The translations under genes were made by a program, and so were the position numbers. Below are positions 1 through 9,498 of a stretch of DNA of 64,000 nt, piece after piece (the first letter of the stretch is position 1; the number at the start of each line of letters is the position of its first letter). The DNA comes from an uncultured Eubacteriales bacterium (GTDB lineage: Bacteria > Bacillota > Clostridia > Oscillospirales > Acutalibacteraceae). Under the pieces are notes generated by a model. It ran no database searches and was not told where the DNA came from. It was given only the letters and a program-made list of their open reading frames with translations. The stretch is taken from positions 35,418 to 99,417 of the forward strand of contig CAKSGV010000003.1 in assembly GCA_934454845.1 (NCBI GenBank). Reading direction: 5' to 3'.

Positions 1-1
1 T

Positions 2-1573
2 ATGTTTAATTTGAGTGGGCTTTGTCCGATTTATCACGAAAAATCCGAGGCATTTTTTCATCGGCTTGAAATAAATGCTGATAAGTATGCCGTTTGGCAC
101 GGCGAGATGTATTTGGAAAAACACCAAGGCACATACACTACTCAAGGCTTAAATAAGATGTATAATCGAAAGTGTGAAATTGCGCTTCGTGAAGCTGAAT
201 TTGCTGCTTCTTTGGACGGCGGATTCAGTCCGGAAGAAAAGCATGAGCTTGATAAAATCTGGAAGGAAGTCTTGCTTTACCAGTTTCACGATATTTTGCC
301 CGGTTCTTCCATAAAACGCGTTTACGATGAATGTCATAAACGTTATCCCGTTTTGCTTGAGCAGATAGAGGCGTTTCGTGACAAGCATTATAAGCACTAT
401 GCCGAAAAGTTTACAGGTAATGTTTACTTCAATTCGCTTTCGTGGAATAGAACGTTATGGATAAAATCCGAAAATGGAAAGAATTGCAGGATAACGGTTC
501 CGGCTCTCGGTTGTATAGGCGATTATGCGGCAAATGAGCAAGAAACTGAGGTCTTTGCAGAAAACAATCTGATAGAAAATGAAAATCTCATTGCGAAATT
601 TGACGAAAAAGGCGCACTTATAAGCTTATTTGACAAAAAAAATAATACCGAGGTAATTGATGGGAAAGCGGCTGTACTTAAAGTATATACTGAAACGTTG
701 GCAGATTGCTGGGATATAGACTCATCTTATATAGATTCAAATTATATTCCGTTTGAACTTATTGAGCAGCATACCGATATAATCGGCATAACCGCCATTA
801 TGAAGCAGACATACAAATTCGAAAACAGCCGTATTGAAATGACCGTTTCTTTAGAATCAAAGAGTAATTTGCTCGATTTTGCGATTGAGGTTGATTGGAG
901 TCCCGACGGTAAAATGCTCCGAATGGATTTTCCGATTACGGTTTCCTCGGAATTTGCGACCTCTGAAATTCAATTCGGTAAAATAAGGCGATCGACAGGT
1001 GATAACACGAGTTGGCAAGCAGCTCAATACGAGACTGTTGCTCAGAAATGGGTTGACATATCTCGTCCTGACTACGGCGTTGCGTTGCTTAATGACTGCA
1101 AATACGGATATCGCGTTACAAAGAATTGTATCAGTGCAAATTTATTAAGAAGTCAGGATAACCCCGGTAAAAAGTCAGACAGAGGTCATCACAGTATACG
1201 CTTTGCACTTTATCCGCATAGCGGTGATGAAATTGTCGGCGGAGTTCAAAAGGCTGCATATGAGTATAATGTGCCAGTTTACCATACTATGGGAAACGGT
1301 AATGACTATGCTGATGAAAATTATTTTTCGGTAAGCGATAATATAATCGTTGATACCGTCAAACCTGCGGAAAATGCGGACGGTACCGTTGTAAGACTTT
1401 TTGAACCCAACGGAAAACAGGTTTCTTCAACAGTTACTGTACCGGCTGAATGTAGAAAAGCATTTATTACCGATTTGCGTGAGAAGGTTATTGAAAGCAT
1501 CAAAATAACAGACAACAGAGTTAATATTACTTTTAAACCGTTTGAGGTAATAACATTAAAGTTTCAATTATAA
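2..1573 (+). CDS. Alpha-mannosidase, GH38 family, C-terminal part (gene cut by window edge)
   Basis: The protein has the GH38 middle and C-terminal domains. The stretch WHGEMYLEKHQGTYTTQ near residues 32-48 is the conserved GH38 segment that follows the catalytic domain, and LLYQFHDILPGSS near residue 92 is typical of the family's alpha-helical domain. The rest is the large beta-sandwich region. Family members usually have 850-1050 residues, so about 350-500 residues, including the catalytic aspartate, should lie upstream of the window; the first Met seen here is probably internal. Known role: release of mannose from alpha-mannosides such as N-glycan fragments. No signal peptide can be judged. 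Its neighbours are sugar-uptake and glycosidase genes, which suits glycan degradation. Confidence 0.85.
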   Translation: MFNLSGLCPIYHEKSEAFFHRLEINADKYAVWHGEMYLEKHQGTYTTQGLNKMYNRKCEIALREAEFAASLDGGFSPEEKHELDKIWKEVLLYQFHDILPGSSIKRVYDECHKRYPVLLEQIEAFRDKHYKHYAEKFTGNVYFNSLSWNRTLWIKSENGKNCRITVPALGCIGDYAANEQETEVFAENNLIENENLIAKFDEKGALISLFDKKNNTEVIDGKAAVLKVYTETLADCWDIDSSYIDSNYIPFELIEQHTDIIGITAIMKQTYKFENSRIEMTVSLESKSNLLDFAIEVDWSPDGKMLRMDFPITVSSEFATSEIQFGKIRRSTGDNTSWQAAQYETVAQKWVDISRPDYGVALLNDCKYGYRVTKNCISANLLRSQDNPGKKSDRGHHSIRFALYPHSGDEIVGGVQKAAYEYNVPVYHTMGNGNDYADENYFSVSDNIIVDTVKPAENADGTVVRLFEPNGKQVSSTVTVPAECRKAFITDLREKVIESIKITDNRVNITFKPFEVITLKFQL

Positions 1574-1593
1574 ATGGATGAGAGAAGCCGTAA

Positions 1594-2537
1594 ATGCTTG
1601 AATTCAATAAAAGGATTATATCGTTTGTATTGGTTCTGTCAGTTGCCACCGCTGTATTTTTGTTTCCAACCGGATCGATGACTGTCGGCGCCGCGGAAAA
1701 ATGACGAGAACAAAACGAATAATACAGAGTCGGATTTATTTGCTTACTATAATAAATATAAGGATTCAGAAAGACCGACAAGTGAATTCAAAGTTGATGT
1801 ATCAAATATTTCCGGTTGTGCAAATCCGAGCTCTGCCGTTAATGATTATCATGGTAAAACAGCGGTTTGTATCAGTGAAAGCCAAAGCTGGTGCGAATGG
1901 GGAATTCAATGTAACAGAAAACGGAAATTACGAGCTTTATTTCGATTATCTTGCCCTTCCGGGTAACGGTAAAAATATCGGAATTTCGGTTTTGATCGAC
2001 GGTACTGTTCCGTTTTCGGATTTCGAGAGTATTTCTTTGCCGAGACTTTGGAAGGATTCGGAAAGTGATTTTACTGAGAACGGTGAGTTTAAAAAGGATG
2101 AGACCGGAAATCAAATACGTCCGAAAAAGATTGAAGTTCAGCAATGGCAGGAAACAGCACTGTATGATACGCAGGGACTGTATAGCGAACCTTATTTTGT
2201 GTATTTGGAAAAAGGTACCCACAAATTAAGAGTTAATGCTATTCAGGAATCCATGGCCATAGCCTCAATCACGCTTAAAAACGGCAAGTCTCCGAAAAGC
2301 GTTGAATTGTACAGTTCATACGGTTTAGACAGAGAGTTCTGCTTTTACAGCCGGTTTAGAACCGGCGAAATGGTTTTGAGCATTCAACCCTATAATACTT
2401 ATAACCAATTGGCATCGGCAGCACCGGAAATTCGCGGACTGTGGAAAATGGCTCCGGTGCCTATAACCGTGCAATCCTCGGAACGATTAATCGTTCCGAG
2501 GATTGCACGGTTATAGGCTGTATAATTCTTAATGGGA
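1594..2537 (+). pseudogene. Carbohydrate ABC transporter solute-binding protein, N-terminal part, frameshifted and truncated
   Basis: The first frame gives a signal peptide (MLEFNKRIISFVLVLSVATA...) that stops at 1702. Read across frames, the remainder (YYNKYKDSERPTSEF, NGNYELYFDYLALPG, SEPYFVYLEKGTHKLRV, RGLWKMAPVP) resembles the N-terminal domain of the roughly 950-residue extracellular solute-binding proteins of clostridial sugar ABC transporters. Three lesions are visible: one A missing from the A-tract near 1696-1701, one G extra at 1899-1902, and about 17 nt inserted within the palindrome at 2459-2518, after which GTINRSEDCTVIG resumes in a new frame. The coding sequence then runs into IS3-type sequence near 2537, so the C-terminal binding lobes are missing. 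It is certainly non-functional. The family call rests on remembered motif resemblance. Confidence 0.72.
2459..2518. repeat. Perfect 60-bp palindrome
   Basis: Bases pair with no mismatch around a centre between 2488 and 2489; pairing ends at 2458/2519. The central 18 bp (ggaacgattaatcgttcc) would be a natural palindrome in the inferred parent gene, where it encodes GTINRS. The outer part of the left arm (about 17 nt) interrupts the reading frame and copies the right arm in inverse. Confidence 0.95.
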
Positions 2538-3121
2538 CAACAAAGGCTACGACTGAGATTCAAGAGAAAGAAAACCTGATAAAACGTGATTTTTCAGCAG
2601 ATAAGCCATTGAAAAAGGTAGTTTCGGACATTACCAAAATATAATGCAGGGACGGCAAGCTATATGTATCTGCTGTGCTTGATTGTTTCAACGGAGAGAT
2701 AATTGTCTTTGCTATGGATGATAATATGAAGAAAGAACAGTGCATTAAAACAATAGAGCAACTTACACAGCAATACGGAAATAAACTTCAAAATATGATT
2801 TTCCACAGCGACAGAGGGAGTCAATATACAAGCGAAGCGTTTAGAGCAACACTTAAATCCTATGGAATAACACAAAGTCTGAGCGGTGCAGGGCATTGCT
2901 TTGACAATGCCCGAATGGAAAGCTTTTGGGCGACTCTGAAAAAGGAGAAAATTTACCGCATATCAGCATACAAGCTAACAAGAGATGAGGTTAAGAGAAT
3001 TGTATTCAGATATATTTTCGTATATTACAACCGGATTAGGATTTACACATCAAATCCGTTTGGATTGCCGCCGGTCAAATATAGGGAACGGTTAAACGGC
3101 GTCAGAATGACAGCCGCATAA
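2538..3121 (+). pseudogene. IS3-family transposase OrfB, C-terminal fragment with an in-frame stop
   Basis: From about KRDFSADKPLKKVVSDITKI onward the reading frame matches the integrase-core domain of IS3-family OrfB transposases: ITKI-stop-CRDGKLYVSAVLDCFNGEI, then FHSDRGSQYTS (the second catalytic Asp) and FDNARMESFWATLKKE (the catalytic Glu). A TAA at 2642-2644 replaces what is probably a glutamine codon, and the N-terminal half of OrfB and all of OrfA are absent. The fragment is in the same frame as the end of the disrupted solute-binding protein gene, with the junction near 2537. It cannot make an active transposase. Confidence 0.88.
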
Positions 3122-3132
3122 CAGTAGCGCAA

Positions 3133-3180
3133 AAAGCTGTTTTTCTTGTTTCGCTACGCTTCACTTCGAAAAACAGCTTT
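3133..3180. terminator. Stem-loop after the transposase fragment
   Basis: A 13-bp perfect stem (3133-3145 with 3168-3180, aaagctgtttttc) with a 22-nt loop lies just after the transposase stop. It may act as a terminator or as a guard against readthrough in the insertion sequence. The U-tract after it is poor. Confidence 0.5.
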
Positions 3181-3440
3181 AATATTATGTATATTCAAGA
3201 TTTAGGGGATTTTTCGACTGCACATTTCTTGACATTTCCATTCTAAATAATTTTCCAAAGGCAAAACTTCGGATAAAAACTATAATTTACACTCTTTTTT
3301 CATCAGAATTTATCCTCGAATTACACAATGCGATATCAATAATACATACTCACTCACCGAGTAAGAATTTAACATTTCGCAAGCGCAGCATCTATGATGC
3401 CTTTCGGTTTTATTCTTATCTTAAAACTCACATTACCGTT

Positions 3441-5465
3441 CTACCTTTCTGCTTTAAACATCTGCGCTATCTTAAAATTACCCGTAGTAAACTTTGCGTA
3501 GCCATTTTCAAATTTAAAATCAACATTCTCTTGCTCCGGCAACTTTATAATTCTTTTAGGCTTTTCAGAACATTTCAAGCTGATTTCAAACGACGGTGTT
3601 TCCGGTATGTAGTAGTCATCGCTTAATACCAATGCAGTAATGAGCGTGTTTTTCTTTTCTTCGAAAGACACAACTTCCACATCTTTGGGAGCGTTGCACA
3701 AAACCGAATAATCAGTCCCACACAAACGATTTGTAAGCTCTGCAATAAGCTTTCGATATTCGTACTGACTTTCGTATTCAAGGCAAGGTGCAAGCCATAT
3801 AAATTTACCTTTTTTATAGCTGCCCTCTATAATTACAGGAAAATCGGTCGGTATTCCCGGAGGATTACTGTGTATAGAAGCATATCTGAAATCGTTATCA
3901 TCTGTGTACGGAAGAACAAGCTTTGCCAGAACTTTGCCTTTTGGCTCGCCTTTAGTAATTGGAATGTACCCATCAAAAGGCATAGGATAACTTTTATTAA
4001 AATACCCCAACATCTTTTCGGTTTCCGATACAGGTGCAATATACGTACTCTTGGTATGTGTATATTCCGTTACCTCCATGCCGAGCAGTTCATTCATCAG
4101 GCGCTTGTTTTGACCATCGGAAAATATCAGATTCCCTCCGTTTCCCAAGTATTCAAGTATTCTGTCAACATCTTCATCATCCTCATCGGTAAGGCATGGA
4201 GCAAAAATCAACTTATATTTTGAGATATCGCAATGCGCTCCGCACACGCCGTACGGAATATTAAACTGCATATACGTACGCGCAATATTTACTGCACAAG
4301 TCGGATTTTTATATGCGTTTCCGTTGTTTGTAAATTTGCTGTTAAAGCTGTAATATATTCCTATATCCTCTATCATATCGCCTTTAAGATATTTTTCATA
4401 CTTTTCTTCAACCTCAAACGCCTTGCCGATTTTTTCATAAACTCTGGAATCCATCGTTCCTTTCGGATCAATGGCGTCTATTACCATCGTTGCCCCATGG
4501 TGTGCACATGTTATCATTACAGATGATAATATTTCGTCGGTTGATTTAGTAATAGTATGCCTTGTAAGGTTTGGCTTACACCGTGAAAACATATATTCAA
4601 AGGGTTGATTTTTTGTTAGGTTGCGATAAAATTTACAGGTAAACGACTGATTAAACATACCTCCGTACAAATCGCCGCCGGTAAATTCAGAAACCTTATT
4701 TAACTCCGCACTCTGACAAGATTTCCATTCGGGTATAACAGAAAATGCCATGTTGAGCTCCACAGTAACACCGGGCATTTTTTTCTTGGTATATTCCGAA
4801 ACAGAATCTGCAAATTCAGTCATCCACTCGCGACGTTTCTTAAGGTGTAATCTCCACTCCGAAGAATTTCTGTCATCCGTTGTCGGAAGTTTGCCTCCCA
4901 CCTCATCTTGCCAACGTTTCATACACGCCGGACAATAGCAAAAATGCGGCCAGTAAAGCATATCGTAAAACATCGCATCAAGCTTAACATAACTTGCCAT
5001 TTCATCAATTTGTTTAAACACAAAACTTCTGTACTCCAAATTATTCGGACAGCACAGCCCGTATCTGCTGGAGCTGTAATTTGCCCCGCCGGAATGCTTT
5101 CCCATATCCCTGCGTGAATACCCGTCTTTATTTACCATTTTCCATGCAGGAAATTCATCATGTGCCCAAGTATTAAATATTAAACTATAATAACCTATGG
5201 CATCCATTCCGGCATTCTTTATTTTTCCAACAAGCTTCTGCATATCATACTCTTTGCCAATAAACGCCTTATGCATCTTTCCGACCTTAGTCGGGTAGTA
5301 GCAGTATCCGACATGCGACTGAAGATATATCATCGCCGATTGTATATGAGCCGCTTTAATATTTTCAAAATATTTATCTATATCAAATTCGGAAAGAAAT
5401 TCATCATTCCAATCTTCAATATGCATATCACACAGGTGTCGCCTATAACTGTTTGTATACCACAT
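3441..5465 (-). CDS. Glycosidase-like protein (GHL6-type TIM barrel with beta-galactosidase trimerisation-like domain)
   Basis: 674 residues with no signal peptide, so cytoplasmic. The N-terminal half looks like the hypothetical glycosyl hydrolase 6 barrel: IKAAHIQSAMIYLQSHVGY near residue 36, then KLDAMFYDMLYW and a CYCPAC motif near 175-185. The C-terminal part (YKLIFAPCLTDEDDEDVDRIL, YLGNGGNLIFSDG) resembles the trimerisation domain of GH42-like enzymes. Such genes in Clostridia sit beside fucose and other sugar loci and are often called alpha-L-fucosidase-like, but the substrate is unproven. It begins immediately downstream of the cupin gene on the same strand (2 nt between genes), so the two form an operon. 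A gutted relative lies at 18481-18814 before L-fucose isomerase. Confidence 0.7.
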   Translation of the reverse strand: MWYTNSYRRHLCDMHIEDWNDEFLSEFDIDKYFENIKAAHIQSAMIYLQSHVGYCYYPTKVGKMHKAFIGKEYDMQKLVGKIKNAGMDAIGYYSLIFNTWAHDEFPAWKMVNKDGYSRRDMGKHSGGANYSSSRYGLCCPNNLEYRSFVFKQIDEMASYVKLDAMFYDMLYWPHFCYCPACMKRWQDEVGGKLPTTDDRNSSEWRLHLKKRREWMTEFADSVSEYTKKKMPGVTVELNMAFSVIPEWKSCQSAELNKVSEFTGGDLYGGMFNQSFTCKFYRNLTKNQPFEYMFSRCKPNLTRHTITKSTDEILSSVMITCAHHGATMVIDAIDPKGTMDSRVYEKIGKAFEVEEKYEKYLKGDMIEDIGIYYSFNSKFTNNGNAYKNPTCAVNIARTYMQFNIPYGVCGAHCDISKYKLIFAPCLTDEDDEDVDRILEYLGNGGNLIFSDGQNKRLMNELLGMEVTEYTHTKSTYIAPVSETEKMLGYFNKSYPMPFDGYIPITKGEPKGKVLAKLVLPYTDDNDFRYASIHSNPPGIPTDFPVIIEGSYKKGKFIWLAPCLEYESQYEYRKLIAELTNRLCGTDYSVLCNAPKDVEVVSFEEKKNTLITALVLSDDYYIPETPSFEISLKCSEKPKRIIKLPEQENVDFKFENGYAKFTTGNFKIAQMFKAER

Positions 5466-5467
5466 TT

Positions 5468-6667
5468 TTAAATTCCTTTCATATATTTTTTTAATTCACT
5501 GTTTTCCGCAAAGTGTTTCAAAATGACTATCGGCTCAGTAGGAGAAGTATTTGTGATTTTAATTCCCTTAAGTGCAGCATTTTCTGTTACAAAAAATTCA
5601 TCATTCGTAAGTTCTCCGTATCTGATAAGCGTCGGAGTTTCTATATTCCATACACCAAATGTTCCTCTTCCCTGCAACAAAATCATTCCATACGGAGCCG
5701 CATCTTTAACAATTGCGGTTTTTCCTGGATAGACCGTAAGTCGTTTTGCACAAACAATATCACATTTATAGCATATCCATTCTTCCTTATAACTGTCATC
5801 CTCAAAAATAACTTGAGGCTCCATATATCTGTTTTTGCTGAAATTCGGATCTATATTAGCCTCCCAATCTATAACATCAACAAGATAATCAAAATTTCCT
5901 TTTTCCTCTTCGGGGCAATTCTTCCAGAGAAGTTCTTCCGGGACACAGTGATCGCCGTACAAAACAGACTGATACATAGCATAAACATCACTTGCAAACT
6001 GCGGCTCGTATGTACAAAGACTTGCCGGTGCGTGCAACACTCCGGGAGGAACATCCCATCCGGTATCAAGCTTTATTTTATACGCCTGTGATAAATCCAA
6101 AAGGTGATTATCGCCTTTTGTAAATTTTTCAAGACATTGTTTAACCTGTTCTTTTTTTGTTTCCGGTTTTAATCCGAAAAATGTATAGCCAAACTCACCC
6201 TCATAATTATTTACCTGTGAAGGGAAAAAATACATTTCCGGTTTTCCGGTCTCCCCTACCCTTTGTGCATGCTCATCCCTATGATGAATATGATGCGGCA
6301 AAGGCCCGAGATTATCAAAAAACTTGGAAAACATAGGCCATCTTTTATATTTTTCCCATAAGTAGTTGCCTATGGCCTCACCTTTAAGTTCTTCAATGGC
6401 ATCTTTAAGCAAAAGCCTTTCTGAACCGTCTGCAGAAACAATATAACTTAATCCTTCATCGTCCGGCGTATCCGGACCGTTATCGGCATGTGTTGTTGAC
6501 GAAAACCAACGCTCGTCTATTCCTCCTCTCGCCTGACCCAATACATAGTAATCATCGGGATGAAGTTTAATCCTTTTACCCGGTCTGCAAAAAGACCTTG
6601 GCACCCATGTCGGCGCCAACCTAAATACACCTTTTCCCTCATCAAGTAATTGTTTGACTTTAGACAT
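5468..6667 (-). CDS. Cupin, class I mannose-6-phosphate isomerase-like
   Basis: 399 residues. Metal-site-like motifs are present: HHIHHRDEHAQ near residue 127 and DTGWDVPPGVLHAPASLCTYE near residue 205, the second being a hallmark of phosphomannose-isomerase-like cupins. The likely role is isomerisation or sensing of a phosphorylated or free sugar released by the adjacent glycosidase; the exact reaction cannot be read. It is the first gene of a two-gene minus-strand operon divergent from the PocR/AraC regulator at 6856. The ATG at 6667 is preceded by an aggagg-type Shine-Dalgarno (taggaggaattaaaatg on the minus strand). Confidence 0.62.
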   Translation of the reverse strand: MSKVKQLLDEGKGVFRLAPTWVPRSFCRPGKRIKLHPDDYYVLGQARGGIDERWFSSTTHADNGPDTPDDEGLSYIVSADGSERLLLKDAIEELKGEAIGNYLWEKYKRWPMFSKFFDNLGPLPHHIHHRDEHAQRVGETGKPEMYFFPSQVNNYEGEFGYTFFGLKPETKKEQVKQCLEKFTKGDNHLLDLSQAYKIKLDTGWDVPPGVLHAPASLCTYEPQFASDVYAMYQSVLYGDHCVPEELLWKNCPEEEKGNFDYLVDVIDWEANIDPNFSKNRYMEPQVIFEDDSYKEEWICYKCDIVCAKRLTVYPGKTAIVKDAAPYGMILLQGRGTFGVWNIETPTLIRYGELTNDEFFVTENAALKGIKITNTSPTEPIVILKHFAENSELKKYMKGI

Positions 6668-6855
6668 TTTAATTCCTCCTACACTCTATTGTTAAAACTG
6701 TTTATACAATCTCAGTCTATTCCACCATTCGTAAATTCTGCTATTAGTATAAAAAATATTATTTGTCTTGATTTTATCACAAGACAAAGATATAATAATA
6801 GATATAATCGTCCGCAAAAATAGTAAAATCGTTCTTTTGTAGAGGGGGCATAGAA

Positions 6856-7704
6856 TTGCTTAATTTCAACAGAGCAGAGCTTGAAAACATTTGCAAAGAT
6901 ATATATACTTTAGAAGATTTAACCATTGCGTTTTGGGATGAAACTATGACTTTGATATATTCATATCCAAGTTTTTCATGCGAGCTCTGCACATACATAA
7001 GAAAGATTGATGCGCTTTCGGAAAAATGTTTAAACAGTGACAAAGCCGGATTTATAAAATGCCGCAGAGAAAAACGAATTTGCATATACAAGTGTCACAT
7101 GGGACTTACTGAGGCTATTGCTCCTATTATACACAACAACATAATTTTAGGGTATATAATGATAGGTCAAGCTCCGGAAAGAACAAATCTATATGACATT
7201 GAAAAAAAGATAGATGATGTAAGCCAAAGCTTTAATCTGGATAAATCATATATGCTGACTTTGCTGAAAAGTATGAATATTATAGACACAAAAAAGATCA
7301 TTTCCTGCGCCAATGTGTTAAACATATTATCAAACTATTTATGGATGAATAACATACTGAGAGTGCAACAGGATTCGGCTTTTTACCTTTTGGATCAATA
7401 TATATCAAATAACCTTGAAAAAGATTTATCCATAAAAAAGCTGTGCGAGCATCTGCATATAAGCAGAAGCAAGCTATACGCAATTTCAAAGGACAACTAC
7501 AAAAACGGCATATCAGAACATATAAACACGCTGAGGATGGAAAAGGCAAAAAAATTGTTGACAAACGGGGCTAACGTTACCGAAACTTCCGAAATGATTG
7601 GAATAAACGACTCAAATTACTTTATAAAGCTGTTTAAGTCGTACACAGGACTGTCCCCCCTTAAATACAAAAAACTGCATTGCGAGGAATATAAAAAGTA
7701 TTAG
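6856..7704 (+). CDS. AraC-family transcriptional regulator with N-terminal PocR sensor domain
   Basis: 282 residues. The first 170 residues match the PocR-type sensory domain, including its cysteine cluster (CELC near 38-41, a lone Cys, then CRREKRICIYKCHMG) that is typical of metal- or ligand-sensing PocR/VirS-like proteins. The C-terminal 100 residues are a standard AraC double helix-turn-helix (LSIKKLCEHLHISRSKLYAI; NVTETSEMIGINDSNYFIKLF). The start is a TTG at 6856, seven bases after a strong agaggggg site. It is divergent from the glycosidase/cupin operon with a 188-bp shared promoter region, so it probably regulates that operon. Confidence 0.85.
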   Translation: MLNFNRAELENICKDIYTLEDLTIAFWDETMTLIYSYPSFSCELCTYIRKIDALSEKCLNSDKAGFIKCRREKRICIYKCHMGLTEAIAPIIHNNIILGYIMIGQAPERTNLYDIEKKIDDVSQSFNLDKSYMLTLLKSMNIIDTKKIISCANVLNILSNYLWMNNILRVQQDSAFYLLDQYISNNLEKDLSIKKLCEHLHISRSKLYAISKDNYKNGISEHINTLRMEKAKKLLTNGANVTETSEMIGINDSNYFIKLFKSYTGLSPLKYKKLHCEEYKKY

Positions 7705-7860
7705 TCATAAAGCACTACAACGGCAAAAGTATAGAAATATATACTCGTAGTTAATATTTTCTTATTAAAACAATTCGAGCATATAATTTATACAAAAATC
7801 AAACTTAATATATGGAATAATACTATAATAAAACATTTAGGTATATTGAGTTATAAGGGG

Positions 7861-8510
7861 GTAGTAGAAAAGAAAAATGATAAAATTAAGGTAATTATCA
7901 TAAATACGTTACATAAGAATAAATGGAATATATCAGTAATAATTATTTCTTTGTTTGCCACATTAATTACTATGCTTATGTTCAGTGTGCCATTGACTAT
8001 TAAAATATAAATATAACTACAAACGTTATAGAAAATTCATTTAATACTATTAGGGAGATCATTGATTTGCCACAAGAGCGAACTGATGGCTATGAATGCG
8101 ATAAAATTCAAGGATTATCTTTTGAAAATGTTTGTTTTAAATACAATCGAAGTGACTTTGGACTGGATAACATTTCATTTTCTATCTCATCACCTTCTGT
8201 TATAGGGATTGCTGGTGAGTCAGGCGGTGAGCGTCAAAGAATTGCCATTGCAAATGCATTATTAAAAAAATATGATGTTATTTTGTTAGATGAATTTACC
8301 TCTGCTTTGGATATTAGTATAGAAAATAAAATTATGCAGCACATACTAATGCTTAAAGATAAGATAATCATCATTATTTCTCATAGAATTTATACATTAT
8401 TAAACTGTGATGAAATAATAATTATTAATAATGGCAAAATTATAGAACAAGGACAACCACAAAATCTCTTACACTATTACTGCTATATTGACCGAAAAGT
8501 TTCTTCTTGA
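7861..8510 (+). pseudogene. ABC exporter (permease-ATPase type), gutted by internal deletions
   Basis: The first 120 bp encode an open stretch (VIIINTLHKNKWNISVII...) resembling the first membrane helix of a peptide or bacteriocin ABC exporter; it stops at 8010. A second open frame from 8067 (LPQERTDGYE...) covers the nucleotide-binding domain, but the sequence jumps from GIAGESG, the start of Walker A, straight to GERQRIAIANALL, the signature region. The Walker A lysine and Q-loop, about 100 residues, are lost. Walker B (DVILLDEFTSALD) and the H-loop (IIIISHR) remain. The transmembrane domain is nearly all gone. Both deletions leave a non-functional relic. Confidence 0.8.
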
Positions 8511-8994
8511 ACATCATCTGACTTCGTGTTTTTATATGGGGTTGGTTATTTCCGATTGCAGTAGTGAGACTAAACGTAGAAAAAATCAGATAATATTATC
8601 AGAATATAATACTCAATGGTACAATCCAATTTATTTTACAAAAATCAATTTGGGTTAATGATAAACTACCTACCTATTTTTGTGAGCTGTCTAACGTTAT
8701 TCAGAAAGAGATAGGGAAGAGATGTCCACAAAGGGATAACTTCAAAAACGAAGTTATCCCTTTGTTGGTTTATCTTGTAAATTCATCTCCTTTAAATGGG
8801 TTGAACTCTGGTAAGCGTAAACTCAATAATTGAGCAAATAAATGCTTATTGGAAACATTGTATTTATCTGCACATAAGGATTTTTCGCCTGCGATTTATG
8901 GTTTGTTGAGCATTTATTGTGTCGAGCGTTGCCGATAATTATAATTGTTTGTGGAAAGATTTAATAATCATTTTAATGTTTTAACTTCCGGTAA
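8511..8994. other. AT-rich gap without a recognisable gene
   Basis: No supported coding sequence. It holds a perfect 16-bp inverted repeat at 8727-8764 (acaaagggataacttc, loop aaaaac) without a downstream T-run, and a weaker 10-bp inverted match (aataaatgct/agcatttatt). It lies between two gene relics and may itself be decayed coding DNA. Confidence 0.6.
8727..8764. repeat. Inverted repeat, 16-bp arms
   Basis: acaaagggataacttc and its exact complement are separated by 6 nt. No T-tract follows on the plus strand, so terminator function is doubtful. Confidence 0.7.
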
Positions 8995-9210
8995 GCAATA
9001 AAAAATAAGGGTAAAGAAAATAGTTCATTTTCTGTTAAGATTGAGGCGGTAGATGCAAGCGGTGCCAGAATAGACGACGATACAGTTTATGTTGACAGCT
9101 TAAATGCGGGACAGACACAGGAAACCGAAGCTTTTACACTTATTACCGAGGAAACCGCTCAAAAGTTTAAAAACGCTGAATTTAAAGTTTTAGAGGTATC
9201 TAAATACTAA
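8995..9210 (+). pseudogene. C-terminal remnant of a secreted FxLYD-like lipoprotein
   Basis: The open stretch (IKNKGKENSSFSVKIEAVDA, then DSLNAGQTQETEAF, then a short tail ending FKVLEVSKY) resembles the beta-sandwich of FxLYD-type domains in clostridial lipoproteins. A stop lies directly upstream in frame (8992-8994) and there is no start codon, ribosome site or signal peptide. I read it as the surviving 3' end of a lost gene. The family assignment is tentative. Confidence 0.5.
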
Positions 9211-9241
9211 TAAATTTATTGTTTTGAACAATACTATTTTT

Positions 9242-9439
9242 ATGAGTTATTTTAATTATCATCAGACTGCCAAAAGGCTTATAAAAGAAAATAAATTAAT
9301 TAAGTGGTATATCACAGAGAAACACAATAAAATTTCCCCTGCTTTGGTCCTTGTTTTCGACGATTTAAAGCACCCTGTAATGCCGATAAGGATCGAGCGG
9401 TGGGATGAGTATTTAAAAATATTAGAGGATTTAAAATAA
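9242..9439 (+). CDS. Small conserved hypothetical protein (about 65 aa)
   Basis: The protein begins MSYFNYHQTAKRLIKENKLI and contains ALVLVFDDLKHPVMPIRIERW. I recall similar 60-80 residue proteins in many Firmicutes, with no assigned role. There is no signal peptide or membrane segment. An in-frame TTG at 9224 is possible but the ATG at 9242 fits better; neither has a good Shine-Dalgarno. A terminator hairpin begins inside its stop codon, which supports a real transcription unit. Confidence 0.6.
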   Translation: MSYFNYHQTAKRLIKENKLIKWYITEKHNKISPALVLVFDDLKHPVMPIRIERWDEYLKILEDLK

Positions 9440-9482
9440 ACCAATACTTTTAACTTTAAAAAGCGTTGGTTTATTTAATTTT
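9434..9482 (+). terminator. Rho-independent terminator-like hairpin
   Basis: 11-bp stem (aaataaaccaa at 9434-9444 with ttggtttattt at 9466-9476), overlapping the stop codon of the small upstream gene and followed by a T-rich stretch. Confidence 0.65.
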
Positions 9483-9498
9483 TTCGTTGCGTGTTACC

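Larger units (their letters stand above)
2538..3234 (+). mobile_element. IS3-family insertion-sequence remnant (right part)
   Basis: The remnant consists of the OrfB fragment plus a 3' non-coding tail. The tail ends with ...gactgcacatttcttgaca at 3216-3234, whose reverse complement begins tgtcaagaaatgtgcag. This resembles right ends of IS3/IS150-group elements, so I place the element boundary at about 3234 by inference. The left end is missing, so this is a decayed partial copy. No target duplication can be assessed. Confidence 0.65.

Noticed and set aside
8727..8764. Perfect 16-bp hairpin considered as a terminator
   Set aside because: There is no T-run after it on either useful side and no intact gene before it; listed only as a repeat.
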